Shown: positions 44,870-53,804, numbered from the stretch's first letter. The stretch is DNA of 64,000 nt from CAYQNU01 sp964419055 (GCA_964419055.1 CAYQNU010000001.1:186001-250000), one strand, 5' to 3'. Numbers and translations are program-made. Notes: generated by a model not told the origin, from the sequence alone.

Positions 44870-45575
44870 TGTTCGAATTTTGGTAACAATACTGTTTATT
44901 CTTACGGTTTCCGTTACTATTGGTCAATATAAAGCGGGTAAAATAGTATATGAACGAAAAACCAATCTAGAAAAACGGTTTGGAGAAGGTTCACGAAAAT
45001 GGTTAGATGAAAAAAGCCGAATAAAAATTGAGATTTTTGAATTGGTCTTTAACGACACTTGTAGCCTATGGAATGTTCAAGCCACGGGTGTGCCTGATCC
45101 AATGTCTTGGGGAACATCCAGAAACTTGGTATATCGAAATACAAAAAAAACTACCTATTACAGCATACGTGATATTTGGGGAGACATGATACATGTAGAA
45201 GACACCTTACCCAAAAGAACATGGAAAATGACTACCAGCCGAAGAACTATTGCAGGATACGATTGTAAAAAAGCCCTTTGGGAGGTTAATGACTCTACCA
45301 CTATTTATGCTTGGTATGCTGAAGAAATCATTCCTTCAATCGGACCGGAACGATTTTACGGTTTGCCTGGCGCCATATTAGGATTAGCCAGCGAAGATGG
45401 TGGTGTGGTATATTTTGCCAAAACTATTCAATTTTATGGCCCAAAACGTGAGGAATTTGATTTTAAACGTTCCAAAAAAACACAAACACTAGAATCAACG
45501 CGCGAACAGATTGAATTGGTAATGAGCCGAAATAAATATTGGAAATCAGATATCAGTCATTATTTTCTTTGGTAA
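44859..45575 (+). CDS. GLPGLI family secreted protein
   Basis: The 238-residue protein has an N-terminal signal peptide (about 5-22). The family name motif appears as FYGLPGAILGLASEDGG. TTSRRTIAGYDCKKALWEV and YAWYAEEIIPSIGPERFYGLPG precede it, as in other GLPGLI proteins. These Bacteroidota proteins are encoded with outer-membrane receptors and have no known biochemical role. The ATG at 44859 overlaps the receptor gene by 11 bp. It is preferred over 44835, which would read further into the receptor gene and add charged residues before the signal. Confidence 0.9.
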   Translation: MNSNVRILVTILFILTVSVTIGQYKAGKIVYERKTNLEKRFGEGSRKWLDEKSRIKIEIFELVFNDTCSLWNVQATGVPDPMSWGTSRNLVYRNTKKTTYYSIRDIWGDMIHVEDTLPKRTWKMTTSRRTIAGYDCKKALWEVNDSTTIYAWYAEEIIPSIGPERFYGLPGAILGLASEDGGVVYFAKTIQFYGPKREEFDFKRSKKTQTLESTREQIELVMSRNKYWKSDISHYFLW

Positions 45576-45622
45576 AAAATGAAAAGTATATTATTTTTGT
45601 TTTTCAAATAATTAATATAATC

Positions 45623-46159
45623 ATGAAAGTTTATTTTACCTTGATATTAATTCTTAGTGTTTTATTTTTTACAACATGCAAGAAAAAACTAACTCAATTT
45701 TATATAGATTATGACTCTGCTATAGTTATTCCTTCTTCTGTAAATTCTGTTATTCCAATTTCACTTTTAACCCCCGAAGTAACTACAAATTCAAATTTTG
45801 AATTTGAAAATAATAATACAAAAGCTGACTTTGTCGAAACCATTTTTCTCAAAAATTTAGAGTTAACAATATCATCTCCAAATAACGAAACTTTTAGTTT
45901 TCTAAATTCAGTAGAGCTATATATCTCTAGTCCAACTTTAACCGAACAAAAAATAGCATATAAAAATAATATTCCTTCAAATGTTGGTAATCAATTGATT
46001 TGTGAGATAGAAAATATAGATTTAAAAGAATTCATCAAAGCTCCTAAATTTAGTCTCAGATTGGTCTCTGTAACGGATGAAACAATACCAGAAGATATTC
46101 ATGTATCAATATATTCTAACTTTTTTGTAGATGCTAAATTAAGAAAAAATAAAAACTAG
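45623..46159 (+). CDS. Hypothetical lipoprotein
   Basis: The 178-residue protein begins MKVYFTLILILSVLFFTTCKKK, a lipoprotein signal with lipobox-like FTTC. The first 30 residues of mature protein are polar, then come several beta-type segments (FLKNLELTISSP, FLNSVELYISSP, FSLRLVSVTDE). The repeated LELTISSP/VELYISSP patches hint at an Ig-like sheet. I do not recognise the family. It follows the GLPGLI gene by 47 bp and may share its transcript. The ATG at 45623 is used because upstream in-frame residues overlap the GLPGLI gene. Confidence 0.65.
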   Translation: MKVYFTLILILSVLFFTTCKKKLTQFYIDYDSAIVIPSSVNSVIPISLLTPEVTTNSNFEFENNNTKADFVETIFLKNLELTISSPNNETFSFLNSVELYISSPTLTEQKIAYKNNIPSNVGNQLICEIENIDLKEFIKAPKFSLRLVSVTDETIPEDIHVSIYSNFFVDAKLRKNKN

Positions 46160-46281
46160 ATATCTTTTTACTATTAATTCTTAATTATTACACCTAATAC
46201 TTTATAAAATCTGATTTTGATAAAATATTTACAGAAACAATCACTTTTGAATTAAATTTAGATCACGTTGAATTATAAAAT

Positions 46282-46974
46282 TCAAAGATGATTAATTAAT
46301 TCAACCCATTCATCAACTGTTTTACTGTTCTCAATTTTGAAATCCCCCGATGCTGTTCTGCGCAATTCAATTAAATGCGCTCCTGAATGCAATGCTTTTC
46401 CAAGGTCAAAAGCTAATGAACGAATATAAGTACCTTTTGTGCAATTGATGGTAAAATGTAATTCATTGTTCGATTTTAGATCCAAAACAAGATTATTTAT
46501 CGTGATGGAATTAGGTTTCATTTCAATTTCAATGCCCGCACGAGCTGATTCATACGCTCTTTTTCCATCAATTTTTTTTGCTGAGAAAATAGGAGGTGTT
46601 TGTTGTTGTTGTCCTAAAAAAGTCAAACGTACTTCTTCAATTAAGGCTGATGTAATGTGATCAATAGGATATGTGGCATCAATTTCCGTTTCCAAATCAT
46701 AGGAAGGAGTGGTGGCGCCTAATTTTATAATACCTGAATAATGTTTGTCTGCTTGAATAAATGAATTAATCTCCTTGGTTTTTTTTCCCGTGCAAATAAC
46801 CAACAATCCTGTAGCTAAAGGGTCTAAAGTACCTGCATGACCCACTTTAAAGTTTTTAATATTGTATTTTCTTTTTAGTGCGTGCTTAATCTTATTTACC
46901 ACTTGAAAAGAAGTCCAATGTAATGGTTTGTCAATCAATAAAATTTCTCCAGATTGGAAGTTATAATTCTCCAT
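46282..46974 (-). CDS. truB: tRNA pseudouridine(55) synthase
   Basis: TruB converts U55 in the T-loop of tRNAs. The 230-residue protein has the catalytic Asp51 in GHAGTLDPLATGLL, the LLIDKPLHWTSFQVV start, HYSGIIKLGATTPSYD and GTYIRSLAFDLGKAL. It lacks a PUA domain, as expected in this phylum. The ATG at 46974 is preferred over 46998, and is 1 bp after the uppP stop. It is the last gene of the ftsX-DUF3098-uppP-truB operon, a gene order conserved in Bacteroidota. Confidence 0.96.
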   Translation of the reverse strand: MENYNFQSGEILLIDKPLHWTSFQVVNKIKHALKRKYNIKNFKVGHAGTLDPLATGLLVICTGKKTKEINSFIQADKHYSGIIKLGATTPSYDLETEIDATYPIDHITSALIEEVRLTFLGQQQQTPPIFSAKKIDGKRAYESARAGIEIEMKPNSITINNLVLDLKSNNELHFTINCTKGTYIRSLAFDLGKALHSGAHLIELRRTASGDFKIENSKTVDEWVELINHL

Positions 46975-46975
46975 T

Positions 46976-47770
46976 TTATGCCTTGAGTTCGAGCCCAATA
47001 GAAAGTGCGTAAACTAAAAATAATACTCCTAAAACAATACGGTAATATCCAAAATGTTTGAATCCGTATTTATTTAAAAAAGCAATAAAACCCTTTATGG
47101 CTATCAAAGCCACAACAAAAGCCACGGTAGCTCCAATAAGCAAGGTTACCAAATTACTTGAATTAATCGCCTCGTGATTTTTAAGTAAATCATAGCCTGA
47201 TGCTGCAAACATTGTTGGAATAGCTAATAAAAAGGAAAATTCTGCGGCTTGTTTCCTATTAAACCCAGAAAATACTCCGCCAAAAATAGTGGCTGCTGAG
47301 CGCGATATTCCTGGAATCATTGACAAACATTGAATACATCCTATTTTAAAAGCACCTAAATAGGATATATGCTCTACTTCTTTGTACTCCGAAGCTTTGT
47401 TTTCACTCCATTTATCTAATAAAATTAAAACTATACCTCCCAAAATAAGTGAAATACTCACTACATAAGGGTTAAATAAAAATTCTTTGATAGCTGAGTA
47501 GGCCAAAAACCCAATGATACCTGTTGGAAGAAACGCAATAAACAATTTTACATAAATATCAATCCCTACAAAAAAGCGCTTGAAATACATAAAAACCACT
47601 GCCAATATTGCACCCAATTGAATTACTACCTCAAAAGTTTCGGTAAACTCTTTATCTTTTACCCCCATTATTGAATCTGCCAGTATCATATGACCTGTAC
47701 TTGAAACAGGCAAAAACTCTGTTAATCCTTCAATAATTGCAATGATGATATATTTTATTAGCTCTGTCAA
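46976..47770 (-). CDS. uppP: Undecaprenyl-diphosphate phosphatase
   Basis: UppP (BacA) recycles undecaprenyl pyrophosphate to the monophosphate carrier of cell-wall and O-glycan synthesis. The 264-residue membrane protein has about eight TMs. It shows the catalytic motifs EGLTEFLPVSSTGHMIL and SMIPGISRSAATIF, and LLAIPTMFAASGYD. It stands between DUF3098 and truB in a tight operon with gaps of 17 and 1 bp. Its function pairs logically with the WecA-type enzyme at 39371. Confidence 0.96.
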   Translation of the reverse strand: MTELIKYIIIAIIEGLTEFLPVSSTGHMILADSIMGVKDKEFTETFEVVIQLGAILAVVFMYFKRFFVGIDIYVKLFIAFLPTGIIGFLAYSAIKEFLFNPYVVSISLILGGIVLILLDKWSENKASEYKEVEHISYLGAFKIGCIQCLSMIPGISRSAATIFGGVFSGFNRKQAAEFSFLLAIPTMFAASGYDLLKNHEAINSSNLVTLLIGATVAFVVALIAIKGFIAFLNKYGFKHFGYYRIVLGVLFLVYALSIGLELKA

Positions 47771-47787
47771 TTCCTGAAAATTGAGAC

Positions 47788-48060
47788 CTAATTAGAACTT
47801 GATTCGTTACTTTCTTTGGTAGCTACTTTTGGACGTTTCATTATAGCATAAAGCACTACTCCATAACCAAGCATTACTACAAATGGTGCAAGAGTTATTC
47901 TTCTAAAACTAAATATTTCAGGGTCAAATTCTGCAGGGTTTTCAGAACCACCTCCAGACATTAGGGCAAAGCCAATTATAACCAAAGCTAAACCAATTAA
48001 AATGATTTTATAATTTTCTTTTGGCAAGGCCAATCCACTTGTTTTTTTAATTTCACTCAT
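47788..48060 (-). CDS. DUF3098 small membrane protein
   Basis: The 90-residue protein has two TM helices (about 18-36 and 58-78). It carries the family segment ALPKENYKIILIGLALVIIGFALMSGGGSENPAEFDPEIFSFRRITLAPFVVMLGY. DUF3098 proteins are found between ftsX and uppP in Bacteroidota, as here. A role in division or envelope synthesis is inferred from position only. Confidence 0.92.
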   Translation of the reverse strand: MSEIKKTSGLALPKENYKIILIGLALVIIGFALMSGGGSENPAEFDPEIFSFRRITLAPFVVMLGYGVVLYAIMKRPKVATKESNESSSN

Positions 48061-48096
48061 ATTGGTATTTTTATAAAATTCGAATTAAACCGGTAA

Positions 48097-48990
48097 TTAA
48101 TACAATTTATCCGTTTTCATCCATAAATACTTATTGAGTGCAAAGAAAGTAGAAATATAGCTAATAACAATGCCTAAAACAATAATTCCTGCAAAAATTA
48201 ACGAAAAATTTGTTAATTCATCAGAAAATATTTCATCATTTTCCACTATACGTGTAACATACATAGGGTTTATTTGTACTAATAAAAAATGAAATAATAT
48301 CATAAAAATTACAGCCAATAGACCAGAAATAAACCCTTGACCTACAGCTGAAAACAAAAAAGGCCTTCTTATGAAATTTGTTTTGGCTCCTACTAGTTGC
48401 ATTGTGCGAATAGTAAAACGTTTTGAGAAAACAGCCAAACGAATGGTATTGTATATCAATGCTACACAAATAAAGAGCAAAACTGCCGCTACCACCAATA
48501 CAATAATGCGCAAACTTTTGAATGTATCTGAAATTTCAGCAAACTGTTTTTTGTCGTAATCAACTGATTCTATTAACATTTCATTACCAGTCATTACCTT
48601 AATTTTGAATTGTTCAACGCTATCAATATGAAAATAATCTGCATTCAGGTTAACCGCAATGGAAGCTCTAAAAGGATTAGCACCATCCAAAATATCAAAA
48701 ACATCTTCTCCCATTCGCTGCATCATCAATGCTTTGGCTGAATCTTGAGACACGTATTTGGCTAAACGCACATTCTCCTGAGCCGACAATTCTTTTTCCA
48801 TTTTCAACACATCTACCTCTTTCACGTCCTCACGAAAGAAAATATCGACATGCGCTGTTTTTTTGGCTTCTTTCTCGAGATTATTATATCCCCATATAGA
48901 AAGCACTAACAATCCCAAAAGGAAAAGCAAAAGGGACATTCCTAAAACTGTTGATATAACCGTACTTTTAATTCCAGAACTTTTTGACAT
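48097..48990 (-). CDS. ftsX: Cell-division ABC transporter permease FtsX
   Basis: The 297-residue FtsX has TM1 (about 10-33), an extracellular domain (about 45-160) and three C-terminal TMs in the FtsX fold (RTMQLVGAKTNFIRRPFLFSAVGQGFISGLLAV). With FtsE it transmits ATP-driven signals across the membrane to murein hydrolases, which are typically M23 or NlpC type. No ftsE is present in the window, as usual for this phylum, where it lies elsewhere. It is the first gene of the ftsX-DUF3098-uppP-truB operon. Confidence 0.94.
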   Translation of the reverse strand: MSKSSGIKSTVISTVLGMSLLLFLLGLLVLSIWGYNNLEKEAKKTAHVDIFFREDVKEVDVLKMEKELSAQENVRLAKYVSQDSAKALMMQRMGEDVFDILDGANPFRASIAVNLNADYFHIDSVEQFKIKVMTGNEMLIESVDYDKKQFAEISDTFKSLRIIVLVVAAVLLFICVALIYNTIRLAVFSKRFTIRTMQLVGAKTNFIRRPFLFSAVGQGFISGLLAVIFMILFHFLLVQINPMYVTRIVENDEIFSDELTNFSLIFAGIIVLGIVISYISTFFALNKYLWMKTDKLY

Positions 48991-49009
48991 GGTAGTATAT
49001 TCGTTTCTA

Positions 49010-49037
49010 CAAAAATAATGGTTGATGATAAAGCAAA
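49010..49037 (-). promoter_or_regulatory. ftsX operon promoter, TTTG-N16-TATTTTTG
   Basis: On the minus strand TTTG (49037-49034) precedes TATTTTTG (49017-49010) by 16 nt; the -7 box is 19 nt before the ATG at 48990. Confidence 0.6.
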
Positions 49038-49084
49038 ATCATTAAAACACACTATCTGTTCACCATGTGTTGTTAAGAGTTCAA

Positions 49085-50698
49085 TTATTCTTTAACAAAA
49101 ACCCAGCTTGAAGTGCCTTTTGCAGTAAGTTCGTTCAAACATTTTGAAGCCAATTCTTGAGATTCATAAGATTGTACAACACAATACGTCATTCCTTTGT
49201 TTGGATTGTAATAAATGAAACTTTCATATCCTTTGCCTTGAAATTCAATAGCTAATTTTTCGGCATTTTTGGCAATTGAAAATGCTCCAGCTATAACATA
49301 AAAATTACCCACAGGTTTCACTTCCTTAAGTGTTGAAATTTCAGGTTTGGAAACCGTAGGTTTTTTTTCCTTTTTTTCTACTGCAGGTGGCACTGTTTTT
49401 TCTTTAGGAGTATCGATTTTTACTAGGGTTTTCTCTTTTGGTTTATCCCTATAGGGTGATGGAGGAGGTTTTATAACGGAAACAGTTTCTTTCTTTGGCT
49501 CTAGTACTTTTGCTACGGTTAGTTCTTCTTTCTTAGGTTCATTTTTTAAATCGGCATTTTTCTTTTTAGATGATTTAGTTGCCAACAATAAATCTTGGGG
49601 TTGAATTAAAGAATCTTTAAAAATTTGCAAATATCCGCTGTAACAAGCTACCCAAACCGCTTGTTTTTCCTTATCAAATGTGATTCCGATGGGGTGATGT
49701 TTGGTTTTGGTTTTAGCTGCAACTGTCATAGTTGATGTACTAATTTTGGAAAAGGTATTATCAGCATAATTTACCACAAAAAGTGATTTATTATCATTAG
49801 AAAGCACCATACTCCTAGGTTGATTACCTACTCTTAATTTTACCATCTCTTGTGTTACCAAATTTAATTTACCAATCATTCCTTCACCATTAAAACTGAT
49901 ATAAAGAAATTGATCATCACTTGAAATACACAAATGTCGAGGTGTTTTTCCGATACTACTAAAATGTTGCACTTCAAACGTTTGTAAATTTACTTTGGCA
50001 ACACTGTTACTCCCCATAACCGCAATATAAGCAAAAGTACTTTTTGAATTGGTAACAATTCCTCTAGGGTAGGTTCCTAATTTAATGCGTTTTATTTCAG
50101 TGTTTTTTTCTGTATCAATTATTGACAAATCTCCACTGGTCCAGTTGGTTACTAAAACCTTTGAATTATCTGGAGTGGTATATACGTATTTTGGAACAGC
50201 ACCTACTCTAATTACTTTCTCGATTTCGAGATTCGATGTATTGATTTTATAAACAAAACTGCTATCGTATTTATCTTTACTGCTACATCCATCACAGCCC
50301 GGCTTTTTAAATTGAGTTGAATCTCCCCCACTCATTTGATAATTAGAAACCCAGGCATACTTACCATTGTGCGAAAATGCACATTCAACAGGCGATCCTT
50401 TAAATTTTCCTTTGTAATTAGAGTATCCATACTTGTTCAACTCCACTTCATCTTTAATGATTTTTACCAATTCGTAGTTTCTGTTGTACACAGTGACCGT
50501 ATGTCTGTACATCATATTCTGCGCAAAAAATAATCCATTGCCATTATGAACAACTGATTTTGGCGACAAGTTACCTTCAATATTAGTAATATGCTTCATG
50601 GTGGGCAATTCTTTGGATTGACCTAATGCCACTCGATTTTTCAAAACAAAAAATAATGCTGTGAATACCAAAATATGTAAAAGCGTCTTATTTTTCAT
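49085..50698 (-). CDS. YVTN-type beta-propeller protein with C-terminal SPOR domain
   Basis: The 537-residue protein has a signal peptide (about 1-26). A seven-bladed YVTN-type propeller (about 30-350) shows repeated blades such as VLVTNWTSGDLSIIDTEKNTEIKRIKLGTYPRGI, AYIAVMGSNSVAKVNLQTFEV and LFVVNYADNTFSKISTSTMTV. A Lys/Pro/Glu-rich linker (about 370-460) follows. The SPOR-type domain (about 463-537) has FYVIAGAFSIAKNAEKLAIEFQGKGYESFIYY and YCVVQSYESQELASKCLNEL. SPOR domains bind denuded peptidoglycan at division sites. A CDGC motif in blade 2 (KPGCDGCSSKDK) could form a disulfide or bind metal. Likely periplasmic; the partner is unknown. Confidence 0.82.
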   Translation of the reverse strand: MKNKTLLHILVFTALFFVLKNRVALGQSKELPTMKHITNIEGNLSPKSVVHNGNGLFFAQNMMYRHTVTVYNRNYELVKIIKDEVELNKYGYSNYKGKFKGSPVECAFSHNGKYAWVSNYQMSGGDSTQFKKPGCDGCSSKDKYDSSFVYKINTSNLEIEKVIRVGAVPKYVYTTPDNSKVLVTNWTSGDLSIIDTEKNTEIKRIKLGTYPRGIVTNSKSTFAYIAVMGSNSVAKVNLQTFEVQHFSSIGKTPRHLCISSDDQFLYISFNGEGMIGKLNLVTQEMVKLRVGNQPRSMVLSNDNKSLFVVNYADNTFSKISTSTMTVAAKTKTKHHPIGITFDKEKQAVWVACYSGYLQIFKDSLIQPQDLLLATKSSKKKNADLKNEPKKEELTVAKVLEPKKETVSVIKPPPSPYRDKPKEKTLVKIDTPKEKTVPPAVEKKEKKPTVSKPEISTLKEVKPVGNFYVIAGAFSIAKNAEKLAIEFQGKGYESFIYYNPNKGMTYCVVQSYESQELASKCLNELTAKGTSSWVFVKE

Positions 50699-50705
50699 CA
50701 AACGA

Positions 50706-50737
50706 CAAAATTAGTTTAAACTTTTATTATTCAAAAG
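50706..50737 (-). promoter_or_regulatory. Promoter of the propeller-SPOR gene, TTTTG-N18-TAATTTTG
   Basis: On the minus strand CTTTTG (50737-50732) and TAATTTTG (50713-50706) are 18 nt apart. The ATG at 50698 lies only 7 nt beyond the -7 box, so the leader is at most a few bases. Confidence 0.65.
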
Positions 50738-50802
50738 TATATAATTTAAATCCTCTCTTTGAATATATTTTTTTACTTTAGCACTTGTATCACACAATTG
50801 GG

Positions 50803-50815
50803 CCTATTTAATAGG
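50803..50815 (+). promoter_or_regulatory. 13-bp palindrome CCTATT-T-AATAGG in the leader of the SpoIIE pair
   Basis: A perfect inverted repeat 61 bp before the ATG at 50876 in the 177-bp divergent region. It could be an operator; no -33/-7 pair at consensus is evident on the plus strand (best is TACTTTAG at 50774-50781). Confidence 0.35.
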
Positions 50816-50875
50816 TAAAATTGGATAATTTAAACTAAAATCATTGCTATTACTATACAATTACCTTGATCTTCT

Positions 50876-51244
50876 ATGGAACCTAAAAATAAAAGAGATA
50901 TTAAAGAATTTGAAAATTTTCATATTCTGCTTTGGCTTTTAAAAGATGTTTGTTGGGTTTCGGGTTACACATTAATGGGTACCATAATGATTGTTCCAAC
51001 CATATCTATGGCTCTTTATATTGCTTGGGCCACGCGTCACATTAAGGTTGATTTATTTCATAATTTGGCAGTGGTCTGCTGGATTACTGCAAATTCTATT
51101 TGGATGTTGGGTGAAATGTATTTTGACGAAACACCTCAACAAATTTATTACGAATATTCACGAAACATTGCTTTTACACTTTTCTTAACAGGTATTGGCT
51201 TTGTAATTTGGTATCATTTACAAAAAAGAATTTCAAAAAAATGA
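50876..51244 (+). CDS. Small integral membrane protein paired with SpoIIE phosphatase
   Basis: The 122-residue protein has three TM helices (about 28-50, 63-82, 99-116). Aromatic-rich segments include LLWLLKDVCWVSGYTLMGTIMIVPTISMALYIAW, HNLAVVCWITANSIWMLGEM and YEYSRNIAFTLFLTGIGFVIWY. I recall similar short uncharacterised proteins in this phylum but no named family. The stop overlaps the start of the phosphatase gene (ATGA), so translation is coupled, and it may be its membrane anchor or sensor. Confidence 0.78.
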   Translation: MEPKNKRDIKEFENFHILLWLLKDVCWVSGYTLMGTIMIVPTISMALYIAWATRHIKVDLFHNLAVVCWITANSIWMLGEMYFDETPQQIYYEYSRNIAFTLFLTGIGFVIWYHLQKRISKK

Positions 51245-53379
51245 AGACGAGCACCCCCAATTCGTTCTTAAGGTTATTGTTCCTATGGATATTGATATTC
51301 AATAATGGAATAAATAGCTACTACTTAAGTCAAGATTGTAAAGAACTGCATAAACAAGTAAAACTTATAATAAATGCAGATCCCGAAAAAGCGAAAGAAT
51401 TAGCTGAAAAACAACTGTCTATTGCTAAAGACGACACCCCCGAAAAAGTTGATGCACTCAATGATTTAGGCAATTCCTATTATTACATTGATGAGTATGA
51501 AAAAGGTAGTAGTGTTCTTATGCAGTCCATTAATATGGCCGAAAAAATCAATTATGAACTTGGCAAAGCTGAAGCATCTGTAATAATTGGCAATATCTAT
51601 ATTTTAGAGGGCAAGTTTTCGGATGCTTTAAATCATTTCACTACAGGGTTGTCGATTTTTGAAAAACTGAATAATAATAATGGTATTGCTCAGTGCAATA
51701 ATGGATTAGGTACGATAAACCTCAACCAAGAACACTTTGAAAAAGCGTTGGAGTATTTTGAAAAAGCGTTGAAACATGGTGATAATTTTACTCAATCAGA
51801 TAGTTATGTTAATATGAGCCAAATCTATCTTCGAATGGAAGTATATGATAAAGCCAAAACCTATGCTGACAAAGCTTTTGAATTAGGAAAAAAAAATGAT
51901 GATTTATATGTTGAAGCATCTGCTTTGGATGTACTGGGTAAAGTGCTCTCTCACAAAGGAGAATTTACAAAATCTGCAGAAATTTTGTTTCAATCATTAG
52001 AGCTAAAAAAATCTCTTGAAGATAATCAAGGAGTAGCGGCAACCTTAATATTAATTGGACAAAATTTTAAAAATTTAAATCTCAACGATTCTGCTATGCT
52101 GTATATAAATCAAGCCTATACCATAGCTACAGAAATAGGAGCAAATGAAGAAATTAGAATGTCCTTAGGTGAATTGGCTAAACTTTATGCATTATTGGGC
52201 GATTATCAAGCGGCATTTTCGCATCAAACACGATTTATAGAAATAAATGATGCCATTGCTAATGACCAAGCTTCAAAAAAAATAGCTGAAATGGAGGCCG
52301 AATTAGAAGAGAAAATCCAAAAGGATAAAATAGCCTTAATGGAAAAGGATAAAGAACACGAAAAAAATGTATTTAGAATTTTTATTGGTGTGGGCATTTT
52401 TATCTTGCTTATGATCATTGCAGCGGCTGGATTTATTTACAATAGATATCAAATGAAAAAGAAAGCACATGCTGTGCTTGAACAAAAAAATCAAATTATT
52501 GAAGAACAAAAGTATGTTTTGGAGGATCAAAAACATGTATTAGAAGAGAAAAATACCGAAATTTTGGACAGTATAACGTATGCCAAACGTATACAAACAG
52601 CCATATTGCCCTCCGACAAATATTTTAAAGAAACCTTACCCAATTCATTTGTTTTATACAAACCCAAAGACATTATTGCGGGTGATTTTTATTGGTTAGA
52701 AGAAGTGGGTGATTTATTATTGTTTGCTGCAGCAGATTGTACCGGTCATGGTGTTCCCGGTGCTATGGTTAGTGTTATTTGTAACAATGCTTTAAATCGA
52801 AGTGTTAGGGAGTTTGGCTTAAAAGATCCTTCCAAAATTTTAGATAAAACAAGAGATGTGGTCATTGAACAATTTGAAAAAAGTGAAAGTGAGGTAAAAG
52901 ATGGAATGGATATTTCGCTTTGTGGCATGAATGCAAAAGAAAAATTACTTTTTTGGTCAGGTGCCAATAATCCTATTTGGATTGTGAGGAAAAAAGAAAA
53001 TCCATTGTTGATAGCCACGAAAAATAAAGAAGAGTCCGTTGTTTTTGAACCCAATGTAGTTGAAGATAATTATACTCTTTTTGAAATAAAAGCAGATAAG
53101 CAGCCTATTGGTAAATATGCCGACCCTAAACCTTTTTCAAATTGGCAGTTAAATCTTCTTGATGGAGATTCAGTGTATATATTTACAGATGGTTATGCCG
53201 ATCAATTTGGAGGGGAAAAAGGTAAAAAATTTATGGCTGCCAATATGAAAAAGTTAATCCTTTCAATGCAAAACGAACCGGTTGATACACAGAAAAAACT
53301 ATTGGATGATGCTTTTGAAAACTATCGATCAGACCACGAACAAATTGACGATGTTTGTATTATTGGTGTACGAATATAA
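51241..53379 (+). CDS. TPR-containing membrane SpoIIE/PP2C-type serine phosphatase
   Basis: The 712-residue protein has a signal peptide (about 8-28) and seven or so TPRs in the periplasm (about 35-345; examples are ALEYFEKALKHGDNF and VEASALDVLGKVLSHKGEF). A TM follows (about 382-402), then a coiled coil (VLEQKNQIIEEQKYVLEDQKHVLEEKN) and a PP2C/SpoIIE domain (about 450-712). The phosphatase shows IIAGDFYWLEEVGDLLLFAAADCTGHGVPGAMVS and the terminal SDHEQIDDVCIIGVRI. It is expected to read an envelope signal and dephosphorylate a cytoplasmic serine protein, such as an anti-anti-sigma. No partner is adjacent. The ATG at 51241 overlaps the small membrane protein gene (ATGA); the longer start at 51208 lies inside that gene. 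Confidence 0.9.
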   Translation: MKTSTPNSFLRLLFLWILIFNNGINSYYLSQDCKELHKQVKLIINADPEKAKELAEKQLSIAKDDTPEKVDALNDLGNSYYYIDEYEKGSSVLMQSINMAEKINYELGKAEASVIIGNIYILEGKFSDALNHFTTGLSIFEKLNNNNGIAQCNNGLGTINLNQEHFEKALEYFEKALKHGDNFTQSDSYVNMSQIYLRMEVYDKAKTYADKAFELGKKNDDLYVEASALDVLGKVLSHKGEFTKSAEILFQSLELKKSLEDNQGVAATLILIGQNFKNLNLNDSAMLYINQAYTIATEIGANEEIRMSLGELAKLYALLGDYQAAFSHQTRFIEINDAIANDQASKKIAEMEAELEEKIQKDKIALMEKDKEHEKNVFRIFIGVGIFILLMIIAAAGFIYNRYQMKKKAHAVLEQKNQIIEEQKYVLEDQKHVLEEKNTEILDSITYAKRIQTAILPSDKYFKETLPNSFVLYKPKDIIAGDFYWLEEVGDLLLFAAADCTGHGVPGAMVSVICNNALNRSVREFGLKDPSKILDKTRDVVIEQFEKSESEVKDGMDISLCGMNAKEKLLFWSGANNPIWIVRKKENPLLIATKNKEESVVFEPNVVEDNYTLFEIKADKQPIGKYADPKPFSNWQLNLLDGDSVYIFTDGYADQFGGEKGKKFMAANMKKLILSMQNEPVDTQKKLLDDAFENYRSDHEQIDDVCIIGVRI

Positions 53380-53390
53380 TCTTAACAAAT

Positions 53391-53804
53391 TTGGTAGCCA
53401 AAACTAACATAGTATCTGAACTCACTTTTCAGACCGCTCGTAGCAGTGGTGCTGGAGGCCAAAATGTAAATAAAGTTGAAACCAAAGTAGAAGTGTATTG
53501 GAATATTATACAATCATCGGCTATAAATGATGAGCAACGCAGCATTCTTTTAGATAAATTAAAAAATAAAATTGACTCAGAAGGTGTATTAAAGCTTTCT
53601 TCTTCAAAAACAAGAAGTCAAATAAAAAACAAAGAAGATGTCATCGACAAATTATTCTATTTGATTGAAAAGTCGTTAGTAAAAAAACCTAAAAGAATTG
53701 CCACAAAAGTTCCTTATTCGGTTGTTAAAAAGCGTTTATCTGACAAGAAAAAATTAAGCGAAATAAAAAAATCGAGATCTAATAAAAATACCACAAATGA
53801 TTAA
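53391..53804 (+). CDS. arfB: Ribosome-rescue peptidyl-tRNA hydrolase ArfB-like
   Basis: The 137-residue protein has the release-factor domain motif SSGAGGQNVNKVETKVEVYW with the catalytic GGQ. A basic C-terminal tail (KRLSDKKKLSEIKKSRSNK) inserts in the mRNA channel of stalled ribosomes. The family hydrolyses peptidyl-tRNA on truncated mRNAs. The start is probably TTG at 53391, giving LVAKTNIVSELTFQTARSSG; the frame continues open upstream to 53355, inside the phosphatase gene, but family members begin close to the motif. It overlaps the next gene by 8 bp. Confidence 0.9.
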   Translation: MVAKTNIVSELTFQTARSSGAGGQNVNKVETKVEVYWNIIQSSAINDEQRSILLDKLKNKIDSEGVLKLSSSKTRSQIKNKEDVIDKLFYLIEKSLVKKPKRIATKVPYSVVKKRLSDKKKLSEIKKSRSNKNTTND

